Positions 8,748 to 16,962 of a stretch of DNA of 62,029 nt are shown here, in pieces (positions within the stretch are counted from its first letter, which is position 1; each line of letters begins with the position of its first letter). The DNA is from Azospirillum halopraeferens DSM 3675 (lineage in GTDB: Bacteria; Pseudomonadota; Alphaproteobacteria; Azospirillales; Azospirillaceae). The DNA is taken from NCBI RefSeq assembly GCF_000429625.1, contig NZ_AUCF01000035.1:1-62029 (forward strand). Reading direction: 5' to 3'. A program made the position numbers and the translations under genes. The notes below the pieces were generated by a model that saw only the letters and a program-made list of their open reading frames with translations, searched no databases and was not told where the DNA came from.

Positions 8748-9145
8748 TGGCGGTGGCCCGCCAGGCCATAGCGGGCCAGCACCCCGTCGACCCGCCGCGC
8801 CGTCTCCGCCGCCCCCAGCTTCATGGGCTTCAGCCCGAAGGCGATGTCCTCCTCCACCGTGGGGAAGACGATCTGCACGTCGGGGTTCTGGAAGACGAAG
8901 CCGACGCGCCGGCGCACCGCCCGGCCGTCGCCGCGGGTGTCCAGCCCGTCCACCAGCACGCGCCCCTCGTCGGGCAGCACCAGCCCGTTCAGCAGGCGCG
9001 CCAGCGTGCTCTTGCCCGACCCGTTGGCCCCGACCACGCCGATGCGGCGCTGGGTCAGCGTCAGGTCGATGCCGTCCAGGACCGGCCGCTCGCCATAGCC
9101 ATGGCGCACACCCTGCAACTCGATCTTCACCCGTGCGTTCCTCAT
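8477..9145 (-). CDS. bioM: Biotin-type ECF transporter ATPase BioM, 3' end replaced
   Basis: 222 aa. An energy-coupling-factor ATPase, probably the ATPase of the BioMNY biotin importer given IELQGVRHGYGERPVLDGI and RRIGVVGANGSGKSTLARLL. Walker A GANGSGKST, Q-loop VFQNPDVQIVFPTVEEDIAF, signature LSGGEKQLLAIA, Walker B CVVFDEPTTLLDL and H-loop VVTHDLDLL are intact. The last residues, LDRTKAV, come from antisense cbbM sequence, so only a short C-terminal tail is lost and ATPase activity may survive. bioN and bioY, which often accompany bioM, are absent; they would lie past the junction. The ATG overlaps the stop of the upstream oxidoreductase. Confidence 0.8.
   Translation of the reverse strand: MRNARVKIELQGVRHGYGERPVLDGIDLTLTQRRIGVVGANGSGKSTLARLLNGLVLPDEGRVLVDGLDTRGDGRAVRRRVGFVFQNPDVQIVFPTVEEDIAFGLKPMKLGAAETARRVDGVLARYGLAGHRHQAAHTLSGGEKQLLAIAAVLVMEPACVVFDEPTTLLDLRNRRRVAEVIGGLAQTAVVVTHDLDLLAGFERVLVLADGRIVADLDRTKAV
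8499..8506. other. Junction joining cbbM to bioM tail-to-tail
   Basis: Left of about 8501 every codon matches cbbM on the plus strand; right of it every codon matches bioM on the minus strand. Each gene loses its 3' end here, and the stop codon used by bioM (8477-8479) lies inside cbbM sequence. No insertion sequence, target duplication or inverted repeat is visible at the joint. Confidence 0.85.
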
Positions 9146-10122
9146 CACCCGACCAGCACCACCTTGCCCCGCCGCCCCGGAGCGGCGGCGGCGCGCATCG
9201 CCGCGGCGGCATCGGCGAGGTCGAAGGGCAGCGCCGCCGGCAGCACCAGCCGGCCGTCGGCCACCCGGTCGATCACCGCGGCGAAGGCCGCCCGCCACTG
9301 CGCCGGCGTGCAGCCGTCCACCCACGGCTTCAGCCAGAAGCGGCGCACCGTCACCCCGCGGGCCCGCGCCGCCGCCGGCCCCGGCGACAGCAGGCTGCCG
9401 GACAACAGCCCGTAGGCCAGCAGCACCGCCCCCGGCGCCAGCAGGTCCACCAGGGCCGCCCCCGGCGCACCGCCCACCGCGTCCAGCGCCGCCGCCGCCC
9501 CGCCGCCGGTCAGCCGCGCCAGCGCCGCCGCCGGATCCTCGCGCGACGTGTCGACCACCGCCGCGGCGCCCAGCGCCAGCAGATCCTGCGTATGGGCGCC
9601 CGAGCGGCACAGGGCCAGCATGCGCAGGCCCGCTTCCCGGCAGGTCTGCGCGGCCAGGCGGCCGCAGGCCGAACCGGCGGCGTTGACCACCACCACCGCG
9701 CCCGGCGGCAGGCGCAGCTCCTCGGTCAGCATGCGCCGCACCGACAGGGGGTTGATGTAGAGCTGGGCCGCCGCCGCGTCGGGGATGGCGTCGGGAACCG
9801 CCACCGCCCACTGCGCCGGGACCGCCACCCGTTCCTGCCAGGTGCCGCCGCCGCGCAGGGCCAGCACCCGCCGGCCGAGCAGCGCGCCGTCGACCCCCGC
9901 CCCCGCGGCGACGACCGTGCCCACCCCCTCGAACCCCGGAACGAAGGGCAGCGGCGTCGCGGCGGCGTAGGTGCCGCTGACCGTCAGCAGGTCCGACGGG
10001 TTGACGGCGCGCGCGGTGACCCGCACCAGCAGCTCGCCGGGGCCGCACGCCGGCTCCGGCGCGTCCCCGGGCCGCACGACCTCGGCCGGGTCGCCGAAGC
10101 GCCGGCAGATCAGGGCGCGCAT
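9145..10122 (-). CDS. Zinc-independent quinone oxidoreductase / MDR-family alcohol dehydrogenase-like protein
   Basis: 325 aa. Medium-chain dehydrogenase/reductase fold: GroES-like N-terminal domain (VTARAVNPSDLLTVSGTY, PFVPGFEGVGTVVAAG) and a Rossmann domain with VVVVNAAGSACGRLAAQ. The zinc ligands of alcohol dehydrogenases are missing, so it is of the quinone oxidoreductase or 2-enoyl thioester reductase type using NAD(P)H; the substrate is unknown. It is sandwiched between panD (13-base overlap at its start) and bioM (ATGA overlap at its stop). The three genes are therefore one operon joining two vitamin functions, but a direct role in vitamin metabolism is only inferred. Confidence 0.85.
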   Translation of the reverse strand: MRALICRRFGDPAEVVRPGDAPEPACGPGELLVRVTARAVNPSDLLTVSGTYAAATPLPFVPGFEGVGTVVAAGAGVDGALLGRRVLALRGGGTWQERVAVPAQWAVAVPDAIPDAAAAQLYINPLSVRRMLTEELRLPPGAVVVVNAAGSACGRLAAQTCREAGLRMLALCRSGAHTQDLLALGAAAVVDTSREDPAAALARLTGGGAAAALDAVGGAPGAALVDLLAPGAVLLAYGLLSGSLLSPGPAAARARGVTVRRFWLKPWVDGCTPAQWRAAFAAVIDRVADGRLVLPAALPFDLADAAAAMRAAAAPGRRGKVVLVG

Positions 10123-10544
10123 TCCTCCATCTCCGGCAGCGGCGCGATGCGGAAGTCGTGGCGGCCGTCGCCCGGCGCGGTGACGTCGTAGACGAACCGG
10201 CCGGCGATGCGGTTGTCGGCGTCGAAGGTGACGAAGCGCGGCTTGAGCGCGGCGATCTCGGTGGGCTGACAGTACAGCGAGGCGGCGATGATGACGGTGT
10301 CGCCGGGCTGGCAGGTGCGCGCCGCAGCACCGTTCAGCACGCAGCAGCGCGAGCCGCGCTCGCCGAAAATCACATAGGTGCTGATCCGCGCGCCGGAGTT
10401 CTTGTTCCAGATCTCCACGAATTCCAGCGGCAGGATGCCCACGGCCTCGCAATGCTCGGGGTCCAGCGTGATCGAACCCTGGTAGTCGAGGTGGGCATCG
10501 GTCACGCGGATGCCGTGGAGCTTTGCCCGGATGACCTTGATCAT
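10110..10544 (-). CDS. panD: Aspartate 1-decarboxylase PanD
   Basis: 144 aa. A pyruvoyl enzyme that makes beta-alanine for pantothenate and coenzyme A. The proenzyme cleaves itself between Gly and Ser in YQGSITLDP, corresponding to YEGSC in E. coli. IWNKNSGARISTYVI, GERGSRCCVLNGAAAR and GDTVIIAAS match the family. The C-terminus is somewhat longer than the 126-aa E. coli protein. First gene of the panD-oxidoreductase-bioM operon. A GGAAGGAAA-like Shine-Dalgarno lies just upstream of the start on the minus strand. Confidence 0.93.
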   Translation of the reverse strand: MIKVIRAKLHGIRVTDAHLDYQGSITLDPEHCEAVGILPLEFVEIWNKNSGARISTYVIFGERGSRCCVLNGAAARTCQPGDTVIIAASLYCQPTEIAALKPRFVTFDADNRIAGRFVYDVTAPGDGRHDFRIAPLPEMEECAP

Positions 10545-10615
10545 GCGCGTTTCCTTCCCGTCCCGGCGGCCGTGACGGCCGGTTCGGCGCTATACGCCAG
10601 ATTTGCGCCGCAAGC

Positions 10616-12751
10616 TCAATCGGTTTCTGCGACGGCTGCCGGGAATCCGTCCGCCGCCGGTGCGGCCGGGCGGCGCACCCGCTCCGGCGGGAAGCGGCAG
10701 ATGGCGCGGGTGCCGATCCCCGGGGCGCTGTCCAGCACCAGGGACCCGCCGTGCGCCTCCATGAAGCGGCGGGCCAGCGGCAGGCCGAGGCCGGTGCCGT
10801 CGTGGTTGCGCTGCAGGGCGCTGGTCACCTGGCCGAAGGGCTTCAGGACCAGCTCGATGTCCTCCGGTGCGATGCCGATGCCGGTGTCGGCGACCTCCAG
10901 CACCATGGCGCCGTCCGCCTCGACGCGGCCCGCCACGGTGACACGCCCGCCTTCGGGCGTGAACTTGACGGCGTTGGTCAGCAGGTTCAGCAGCACCTGC
11001 AGCACCCGCCGCGGGTCGGCCGTCAGCAGGGGCAGGTCGGACGGCAGGGTGTTGTCCAGGATGATCCCGGCGTCGTCGGCGCGCTGGCGGACCAGGAGGA
11101 TGCCCTGCTCCACCACGTCGCCGGGCGCCATCAACTGATCCTGCAGGACCAGTTCGTCCGCCTCCACCTTGGCCAGATCGAGGATGTCGTCGATCAGCGC
11201 GCAGAGGTGGCGGCCGGAGCGGCTGATGTCGGCCAGATAGGCGTCGCATTCGCGGATCGTGCGGTCGCCGAACGCCCCCAGGCGCATGGCTTCGGAAAAG
11301 CCGATGATGGCGTTCAGCGGCGTGCGCAGCTCGTGGCTCATGTGGGCGAGGAACAGGGACTTCGCCCGGTTGGCGGCCTCCGCCTGCTCCTTGGCCCGGC
11401 GCAGGGCGTCCAGCGCCTCCTCCAGGGCGCGCGTGCGTTCCGACACGGTGCGCTCCAGACCGCGGTTCATTTCCCGGACCCGGGCTTCCGCCTCGCGGCG
11501 CCGGGTGACGTCGTGGGCGGCCACCAGCACCGCCGGTCGGCCGCCGAACACGAACGGGGCGGCCGTCACCTCGACCACGGCGTGGCGGCCGGCCAGCGTC
11601 ATCACCCGTTCCTCCGCCGTCGTCCGCTCGGCCGACAGCTCGGCCACGCTGCGCCGCGCCACGGGCTGCCAGTCGGGATGGACGAGATCGAGGATGCGGC
11701 GGCCGATGAGAGCGTCCGGTGTCGCGGCGTCGGCCAGACGCAGGGCCTCGCCGTTGGCGAAGACGATGCGGCCGTCCTGGTGGATGAAGATCGCCACCGG
11801 CGCCGTGTCCACCAGCGTGCGGTAGCGCCGCTCGCTGTCGTGCGCCGCCTGCCGGGTGCGGTCCAGCCAATTGGCATAATAGGCCAGGCCGAACAGCGTG
11901 CCGCAGAGCAGGGCGAGGACGCTGCCGCCCAGCAGCCGCGGCACGGTCCGGTCGCCCGATGCGGCCTCCCAGCCGCTGCGCGGACGGGCGGCGAGCTGCC
12001 AGACGCCGCCGGGGAACACGGCGTCCACCAGGACGGCGTCGGTGTCGAACAGCGAGGGGGCGCCGAACACCGCCCCGCCGGGGATGCCGCCGTCTCCCCG
12101 GATGCGGATGGCCAGGTCAAGCGATTGCACCGCCTCCGGCACGCCGGACCGCTCGATCAGGCGGTCCAGGTCGATGGCGACGGACACGGTCGCGATGTGG
12201 CGGCCGGGCTGACCGTCCTCGTCCGGCGCGAACACCGGCAGACGGCTGATGATGCCGCGCCCGCCCTGGATCAGCGCCGTGGGGCCCGTCACCACGGGCC
12301 CGCGCAGCTCCGCGGCACGGCGGTTCGCGGCGTACTGCTCGGGGTAGTTGCGTATGTCCGAGCCGATCACCGATTTATCGGGGTATGCCCGCGTGATCAG
12401 GGTGTCACGGGTCAGGGCCAGGTTCCGCACATGACTCTGCGGGTCGATGATTTGCCGGGCGAAGTGGTCGAACGCCGTCGGCTCGATGTCCCCGCGCATC
12501 TGCAAGGGAGCGGCGATGCCGCGCGTCGTCAGCATGGCGGCGTGCAGCAGCCCCTCCAGGCGCGACCGCACGATGCCGAGCTGGTACAGCACCTCGGTCT
12601 GCGCCGCCTGCTGGCGGGCCCGACGGTCGAGACCGTCCATGGTGACGAGGGCGGCTCCCGCAGCCAGTGACAGCAGGGTGGCGGCGATGTAGGTCAGGGC
12701 TTTGCGAGCCAAGCCGGGACTCCCTCGGGAACGCCCGTCCAGATAAAGCAC
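10616..12751 (-). CDS. Membrane sensor histidine kinase (CHASE-PAS-HisKA-HATPase)
   Basis: 711 aa. Membrane segment at about 18-38, an extracytoplasmic CHASE domain (NLALTRDTLITRAYPDKSVI and following, about residues 95-190), second membrane segment at about 275-295, a PAS domain (FIHQDGRIVFANGEALRL), a coiled coil, HisKA with H-box FLAHMSHELRTPLNAIIGFS (His near residue 473) and a HATPase with LLNLLTNAVKFTPEGG, VADTGIGIAPED and GTGLGLPLARRF. No receiver domain and no adjacent response regulator, so it is an orphan kinase. CHASE domains sense small extracellular ligands; which one cannot be told. Confidence 0.92.
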   Translation of the reverse strand: MLYLDGRSRGSPGLARKALTYIAATLLSLAAGAALVTMDGLDRRARQQAAQTEVLYQLGIVRSRLEGLLHAAMLTTRGIAAPLQMRGDIEPTAFDHFARQIIDPQSHVRNLALTRDTLITRAYPDKSVIGSDIRNYPEQYAANRRAAELRGPVVTGPTALIQGGRGIISRLPVFAPDEDGQPGRHIATVSVAIDLDRLIERSGVPEAVQSLDLAIRIRGDGGIPGGAVFGAPSLFDTDAVLVDAVFPGGVWQLAARPRSGWEAASGDRTVPRLLGGSVLALLCGTLFGLAYYANWLDRTRQAAHDSERRYRTLVDTAPVAIFIHQDGRIVFANGEALRLADAATPDALIGRRILDLVHPDWQPVARRSVAELSAERTTAEERVMTLAGRHAVVEVTAAPFVFGGRPAVLVAAHDVTRRREAEARVREMNRGLERTVSERTRALEEALDALRRAKEQAEAANRAKSLFLAHMSHELRTPLNAIIGFSEAMRLGAFGDRTIRECDAYLADISRSGRHLCALIDDILDLAKVEADELVLQDQLMAPGDVVEQGILLVRQRADDAGIILDNTLPSDLPLLTADPRRVLQVLLNLLTNAVKFTPEGGRVTVAGRVEADGAMVLEVADTGIGIAPEDIELVLKPFGQVTSALQRNHDGTGLGLPLARRFMEAHGGSLVLDSAPGIGTRAICRFPPERVRRPAAPAADGFPAAVAETD

Positions 12752-13086
12752 TCCCGGCGATGGCGATCCAGCGTCCTTTTTGCAGTGGCCGGCCGCCGCA
12801 CCACCGCCTGCCCCGCATGGCCACCGGTCGAAATATTAACCATATAAGAAATTGTCGTAGTTAATTCGAGTGATGGCAAGCTCTGCCGCTCCCGGCGTTA
12901 TCACCCGCGCCACTCCGTCGCATCCCCCGGCTTAATAAATTCTTAGGTCCGCATGTTGCTTTATCATCAGATCCCGCCGCGCACGTTGCCACTTCCGGGA
13001 ATCATGACTTTTCATCCGCCCGAGCACACCATTACTGTCATGAACGAAGCGTTCGCCCGCACCGGATCCATTCACCGGGGAAACTC
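12752..13086. other. Intergenic region between divergent kinase and EAL genes
   Basis: 335 bases without a credible gene, clearly richer in A/T than its surroundings at about 12830-12870 and 12930-12990. It must hold both divergent promoters. I see no clear operator or hairpin. Confidence 0.6.
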
Positions 13087-14760
13087 ATGAAGCCAGCGAT
13101 CCACCCGCCCGCAGCCAGCGCCTCGCTGCAGCGCGACCGCTTCATCGGCTTCGCCTTCGCCGGGGGACACCTGCTGATCCAGACCGACGGCACCGGCGCC
13201 ATCGCCTATGCGACCGGAGCGCGCTGCGGGCTGGTGGCGGGCAGCGTCGACGACCTGGTGGGCCGCAATCTTCTGGAGTTCGCCCCGGCGGAGGAGCAGG
13301 CGTACCTGCGCCGCCTGCTGCGCCGCCTGGCCGAGCGCGGCAAGCTCGACCCGTGCTGCGTGGTGCTGCGGACCGCCGGGGGCGAGACCTTTCCGGCCCA
13401 GATCGGCGGCTGCCGGCTGCCGCTCTATCCCGACACCAACTTCCTGTCGGTGGTGGCGGGGGCCAGCGTGCTCAACCGGCTGCGGGACGGCCGGCTGCCC
13501 GGCCTCAACGCCTTCGTGCACGGCATCGAGGCGAAGATCGGGGCGTGCGCCGCGCTCGACCGGCCGCAGAGCCTGTCGCTGATGCTGCTCGACGGGCTGG
13601 GGGATTTCCTGATCACCAACCCCGGCGAGCACAAGGACCTGGTGCAGGCGCTGGAGGCGTACCTGCTGTCCATCTCCACCGACGGCGACGGCGCCGCCCG
13701 GCTGGACGAGGACCGCTACGCCGTGCTGCACGACGACAGCCTGTCGGCCGGCGAGATCCGCAGCGACATCGATCGGCTGCTGGCCGAGCGCGGGGCGGAC
13801 TGCCTGCGCGACACGCTGATGCTGCACCAGATCTCCCTGCGCAGCCACGCCGCCCTGCCCACCGCCGACGTGGCGCGCGCACTGGCCTACACGTTGCAGA
13901 TCTTCGCCAGGGGCCGCGGCGATTTCACCATCGCCACCATCGACGACGGCATCCTGGACCTGCTCCACACCTCGGTGGAGCGGGTGAGCGCGTTCCGCCG
14001 CACCCTGGAGACCCGCGACTTCCGCATGGTCTACCAGCCCATCGTCACCATCACCGGACGGCGCCTGCACCACGTGGAGGCGCTGGTCCGCTTCGGCCAC
14101 GCGGAATCGCCGGCCGAGTTCATCGGCTTCGCCGAGAGCGTGGGAATGATCGGCGACCTGGACCTGCTGGTGTTCCAGACCGTGCTGGAAACGCTGGCGG
14201 AGGGGGCGGCGGCGTCGGTCGTCATGCCCGACGTGGCCGTCAACATCTCCGCCGCCACCCTGAACAGCCCGCTGCTGATGGAGCAGCTGGAGCGCATCGT
14301 CGAGCCGTTCGGCCCGCCGCGCCGCAAGCTGCTGGTGGAGATCACCGAAACCAGCATGGTGAAGGACTTCGACGCGCTCAACCGGGCGATCGGGCGGATG
14401 CGCGACATGGGCATGCGGATCTGCCTCGACGACGTGGGGGCCGGCACCACCTCCTTCATGTCGCTGAACGCGCTGAAGGTGGACTTCGTGAAGCTGGACG
14501 GGCCGCTGGTCCAGGCGGCGATCCGGGGCGGGCGGGAGCGGGCGATCCTGCAATCCATCGTCGAGATCTCCGGCCACCTCGGCGTCGAGGTCATCGCCGA
14601 ACAGATCGAGACGGAGGAGCAGGCGGCGTTCGTCCGGGCCCAGGGGGTGCGCCTGGTCCAGGGCTTCCTCTACGGCCGCCCTACCCCCGACATGCCCGGC
14701 CGCACCCGCCGCACCCCCCCCGCCAACCGCCGCCGCGGCGAGGCGGAGCACTGGGAATAG
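13087..14760 (+). CDS. Cyclic-di-GMP phosphodiesterase, EAL domain with N-terminal PAS-like region
   Basis: 557 aa, no membrane segment. An N-terminal PAS-like sensor region (about 20-130), a poorly conserved middle region, and an EAL domain from about residue 315. The catalytic signature is largely intact: HHVEALVRFG (EAL), VNISAATL (metal-binding Asn), LLVEITET (Glu), LDDVGAGTTSF in place of the usual DDFGTG, VDFVKLDG (Lys), VIAEQIETEEQA (Glu) and QGFLYGRP. It should hydrolyse c-di-GMP to pGpG. The middle region could be a degenerate GGDEF, but no GGDEF motif is visible. Divergent from the CHASE kinase, which may share its regulation. Confidence 0.88.
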   Translation: MKPAIHPPAASASLQRDRFIGFAFAGGHLLIQTDGTGAIAYATGARCGLVAGSVDDLVGRNLLEFAPAEEQAYLRRLLRRLAERGKLDPCCVVLRTAGGETFPAQIGGCRLPLYPDTNFLSVVAGASVLNRLRDGRLPGLNAFVHGIEAKIGACAALDRPQSLSLMLLDGLGDFLITNPGEHKDLVQALEAYLLSISTDGDGAARLDEDRYAVLHDDSLSAGEIRSDIDRLLAERGADCLRDTLMLHQISLRSHAALPTADVARALAYTLQIFARGRGDFTIATIDDGILDLLHTSVERVSAFRRTLETRDFRMVYQPIVTITGRRLHHVEALVRFGHAESPAEFIGFAESVGMIGDLDLLVFQTVLETLAEGAAASVVMPDVAVNISAATLNSPLLMEQLERIVEPFGPPRRKLLVEITETSMVKDFDALNRAIGRMRDMGMRICLDDVGAGTTSFMSLNALKVDFVKLDGPLVQAAIRGGRERAILQSIVEISGHLGVEVIAEQIETEEQAAFVRAQGVRLVQGFLYGRPTPDMPGRTRRTPPANRRRGEAEHWE

Positions 14761-14818
14761 GGGGAGCCAAACATGGAAGCCGGTGGGAAGGCGCCCGTCG
14801 GCAACCGACCGGCACTCC

Positions 14819-15730
14819 CTACGGTGCCCGGCCGTTCCGGGCGGCGAAATCGCGGGCAAGCGCCAGGAAGGCCCGGAGTCCGGCCGATGGATTGCGCCGT
14901 CCCGGATAGTAGAGGCACAGGCCGGGGAACGGCGGTGTCCAGTCCTCAAGCACGCGCAGGAGTCTGCCGTCCTTGATGTCGGCCAGAACGCTCCGCTCCA
15001 TGAAGAACCCGACACCGGCCCCCTCCAGCACGGCCATGCGTGCAAGACCGGCTTCATCGAGCGTGACGCGGCCGCGTACGTCGACCTGAACGATCTCCCC
15101 CCGCCGCTCGAATTGCCAGCGATACATCGCACCGTTGGGCAGGCGTACGCGAATGCACGCGTGATGGACGAGGTCTGCGGGGACGACCGGTCGCCCGTGC
15201 TGCGCAAAGTAATCGGGCGAGGCGACGACCGCATACCGTTGCGGGCGGCCGAGGGAGACCGCGATCATATCGCTCGGGACCAGGTCGGCGACCCGCACGC
15301 CGAGATCGAAGCCTTCCGCAACGATATCGATCAACCGACCCTCCGTCACCAGATCGACGGTCATCTCCGGATGGCGGCGCAGAAATTCCAGCACCAGGGG
15401 TGACATGATCTCCTGCGCCGCCACCGGCGCGGCGTTGATCCGCAACGTGCCCGAGGGCACCTCCTGCTGCGAACGGACGACGTCCACGGCGTCACGGATT
15501 TCCCGGAGCGCCGGACCAACCCGATCGACGAAGTGCCGGCCCGCATCGGTCAGCGAGACGCTGCGCGTGGTGCGATTGAACAGCCGTACGCCCAGACCCG
15601 TCTCCAGCTTTCCGATGGCGTGGCTGAGGGCCGTGGTGGACATGCCGAGGTCGACGGCCGCTGCGCGGAACGAGCCCCTGCGCGCAATCGCCATCACGGC
15701 TTCCAGATCGTTCAGGCCGGTGCGATCCAT
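14819..15730 (-). CDS. LysR-family transcriptional regulator
   Basis: 303 aa. N-terminal winged helix (FRAAAVDLGMSTTALSHAIG, then LETGLGVRLFNRTTRSVSLT) followed by the periplasmic-binding-like effector domain (GTLRINAAP to the C-terminus). I chose the ATG at 15730 because it puts the helix-turn-helix at the usual distance from the start (MDRTGLNDLEAVMAIARRGS). It is divergent from the SnoaL-like/SDR pair, the standard arrangement for a LysR regulator and its target. The sequence resembles the large group that controls short-chain dehydrogenases and oxidoreductases. The effector is unknown. Confidence 0.94.
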   Translation of the reverse strand: MDRTGLNDLEAVMAIARRGSFRAAAVDLGMSTTALSHAIGKLETGLGVRLFNRTTRSVSLTDAGRHFVDRVGPALREIRDAVDVVRSQQEVPSGTLRINAAPVAAQEIMSPLVLEFLRRHPEMTVDLVTEGRLIDIVAEGFDLGVRVADLVPSDMIAVSLGRPQRYAVVASPDYFAQHGRPVVPADLVHHACIRVRLPNGAMYRWQFERRGEIVQVDVRGRVTLDEAGLARMAVLEGAGVGFFMERSVLADIKDGRLLRVLEDWTPPFPGLCLYYPGRRNPSAGLRAFLALARDFAARNGRAP

Positions 15731-15788
15731 TGTCCTGTTTTCCGGAATGTCACGTGCCGGTTTATCCCACTTATCCGGACAATGATCG
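15723..15788. promoter_or_regulatory. Long-spaced inverted repeat in the LysR/SnoaL intergenic region
   Basis: CGATC(C)ATTGTCC at 15723-15735 and its complement GGACAATGATCG at 15777-15788. The left arm overlaps the LysR start codon. A plausible binding region for the LysR protein, shutting its own gene and controlling the divergent one. Confidence 0.45.
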
Positions 15789-15838
15789 AGCCCAGATTTC
15801 GGCCCGGGAACCACCGCTGCCCCTCAGGAAGAATCGAC

Positions 15839-16162
15839 ATGTTGCAACTCCCCACACCCATTGAGGCGTATTTCGAGGCCGAACGGCGCTCTGACGCCGA
15901 CATCCTCGTTACGGCGCTGGCCAATGACGCCGTCGTTCGGGACGAGGGCGCGACCCATTCCGGAATCGACGCCATCCGCCGGTGGTGGCTGTCGGCCAGG
16001 GACGCCTACGGCTACACCGCCGAGCCGATGGGCATGACCGCAAACAACGGCGGCATCCTGGTGTCGACCAAAGTCTCGGGACGGTTTCCCGGAAGCCCCG
16101 CGACGCTCACCTTCATCTTTTATCTGAAAGAGAACAAGATTTCCGGACTGGAGATTCGATGA
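15839..16162 (+). CDS. SnoaL-like / NTF2-fold polyketide-cyclase-type protein
   Basis: 107 aa. The pattern PIEAYFEAERRSDADILVTAL, then HSGIDAIRRWWLSA, then a C-terminal beta-rich stretch is that of the SnoaL-like NTF2 fold found in small isomerases, hydrolases and ligand-binding proteins. The catalytic role cannot be assigned. A CAGGAAGA Shine-Dalgarno supports the ATG at 15839. The stop overlaps the SDR start (ATGATG), so the two are translationally coupled and probably act on the same small molecule under the divergent LysR. Confidence 0.8.
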   Translation: MLQLPTPIEAYFEAERRSDADILVTALANDAVVRDEGATHSGIDAIRRWWLSARDAYGYTAEPMGMTANNGGILVSTKVSGRFPGSPATLTFIFYLKENKISGLEIR

Positions 16163-16941
16163 TGCCGGATTTCATCAGCCTCGAAAAAAAACGGGCGCTC
16201 ATCACATCGGGCACAAAAGGGGCGGGAGCGGCGACCGTCGACCTCTTCCGACATCTCGGCGCCCGGGTGCTGACGACGGCACGATCGAAACCCGAGGCCA
16301 TGCCGGACGACCTGTTCGTCACCGCCGACCTCACCACCCCGGAAGGCTGCGCGACGGTGGCGCAGGCGGTGCGTGACCGCGTGGGCGGTGTCGATATCAT
16401 CGTTCACATGCTCGGCGGCTCCTCCGCACCCGCGGGGGGGTTCGCCGCGCTGAACGAGTCCGAGTGGCGGAAGGAACTCGATCTCAACCTGTTTCCGGCG
16501 GTCCGGCTCGACCGGGAACTCGTGCCGGGAATGATCGCGCAAGGAAGCGGCGTGGTCATCCACGTCGCGTCGATCCAGAGCAGACTTCCCCTCCCCGACG
16601 CCACGACCGCCTATGCCGCCGCGAAGGCCGCACTCTCCACCTACAGCAAGAGCCTCTCGAAGGAAGTCTCGCCGGCAGGCGTGCGCGTCGTGCGCGTCTC
16701 GCCGGGATGGATCGAGACGGAAGCATCCGTCCGCCTGGCCGAACGGCTCGCCCTGCAGGCCGGAACGGATTACGAGGGCGGCAGGACGATGATCATGGAC
16801 TCGCTCGGCGGGATTCCGATCGGCCGCCCGTCCAAACCGGCCGAAGTCGCGAACCTGATCGCCTTCCTGGCGTCGGATCGTGCGGCGACCATCACGGGAT
16901 CGGAGCACGTCATCGACGGCGGCACGGTCCCGACGGTATAG
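16159..16941 (+). CDS. Short-chain dehydrogenase/reductase (SDR)
   Basis: 260 aa, classical SDR size. Cofactor motif ITSGTKGAGAA (the TGxxxGxG position), TADLTTPEG, an N-N-A-G-like MLGGSSAP, the catalytic Ser in HVASIQSRLPL and Tyr/Lys in TAYAAAKAAL, then VSPGWIETE and the C-terminal GSEHVIDGGTVPTV. It oxidises or reduces an unknown alcohol/ketone with NAD(P)(H). Start at the first ATG of ATGATG. Coupled to the SnoaL-like gene before it and probably controlled by the divergent LysR. It stops just before the convergent siderophore ATPase gene. Confidence 0.93.
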   Translation: MMPDFISLEKKRALITSGTKGAGAATVDLFRHLGARVLTTARSKPEAMPDDLFVTADLTTPEGCATVAQAVRDRVGGVDIIVHMLGGSSAPAGGFAALNESEWRKELDLNLFPAVRLDRELVPGMIAQGSGVVIHVASIQSRLPLPDATTAYAAAKAALSTYSKSLSKEVSPAGVRVVRVSPGWIETEASVRLAERLALQAGTDYEGGRTMIMDSLGGIPIGRPSKPAEVANLIAFLASDRAATITGSEHVIDGGTVPTV

Positions 16942-16962
16942 GTCCGGCGAACGCGCCCGCCG

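Noticed and set aside
8567..9415. Plus-strand frame over bioM and the oxidoreductase
   Set aside because: Shadow of minus-strand genes; no domain and no ribosome site. The tail of the chimeric cbbM frame (8502-8747) is of the same kind.
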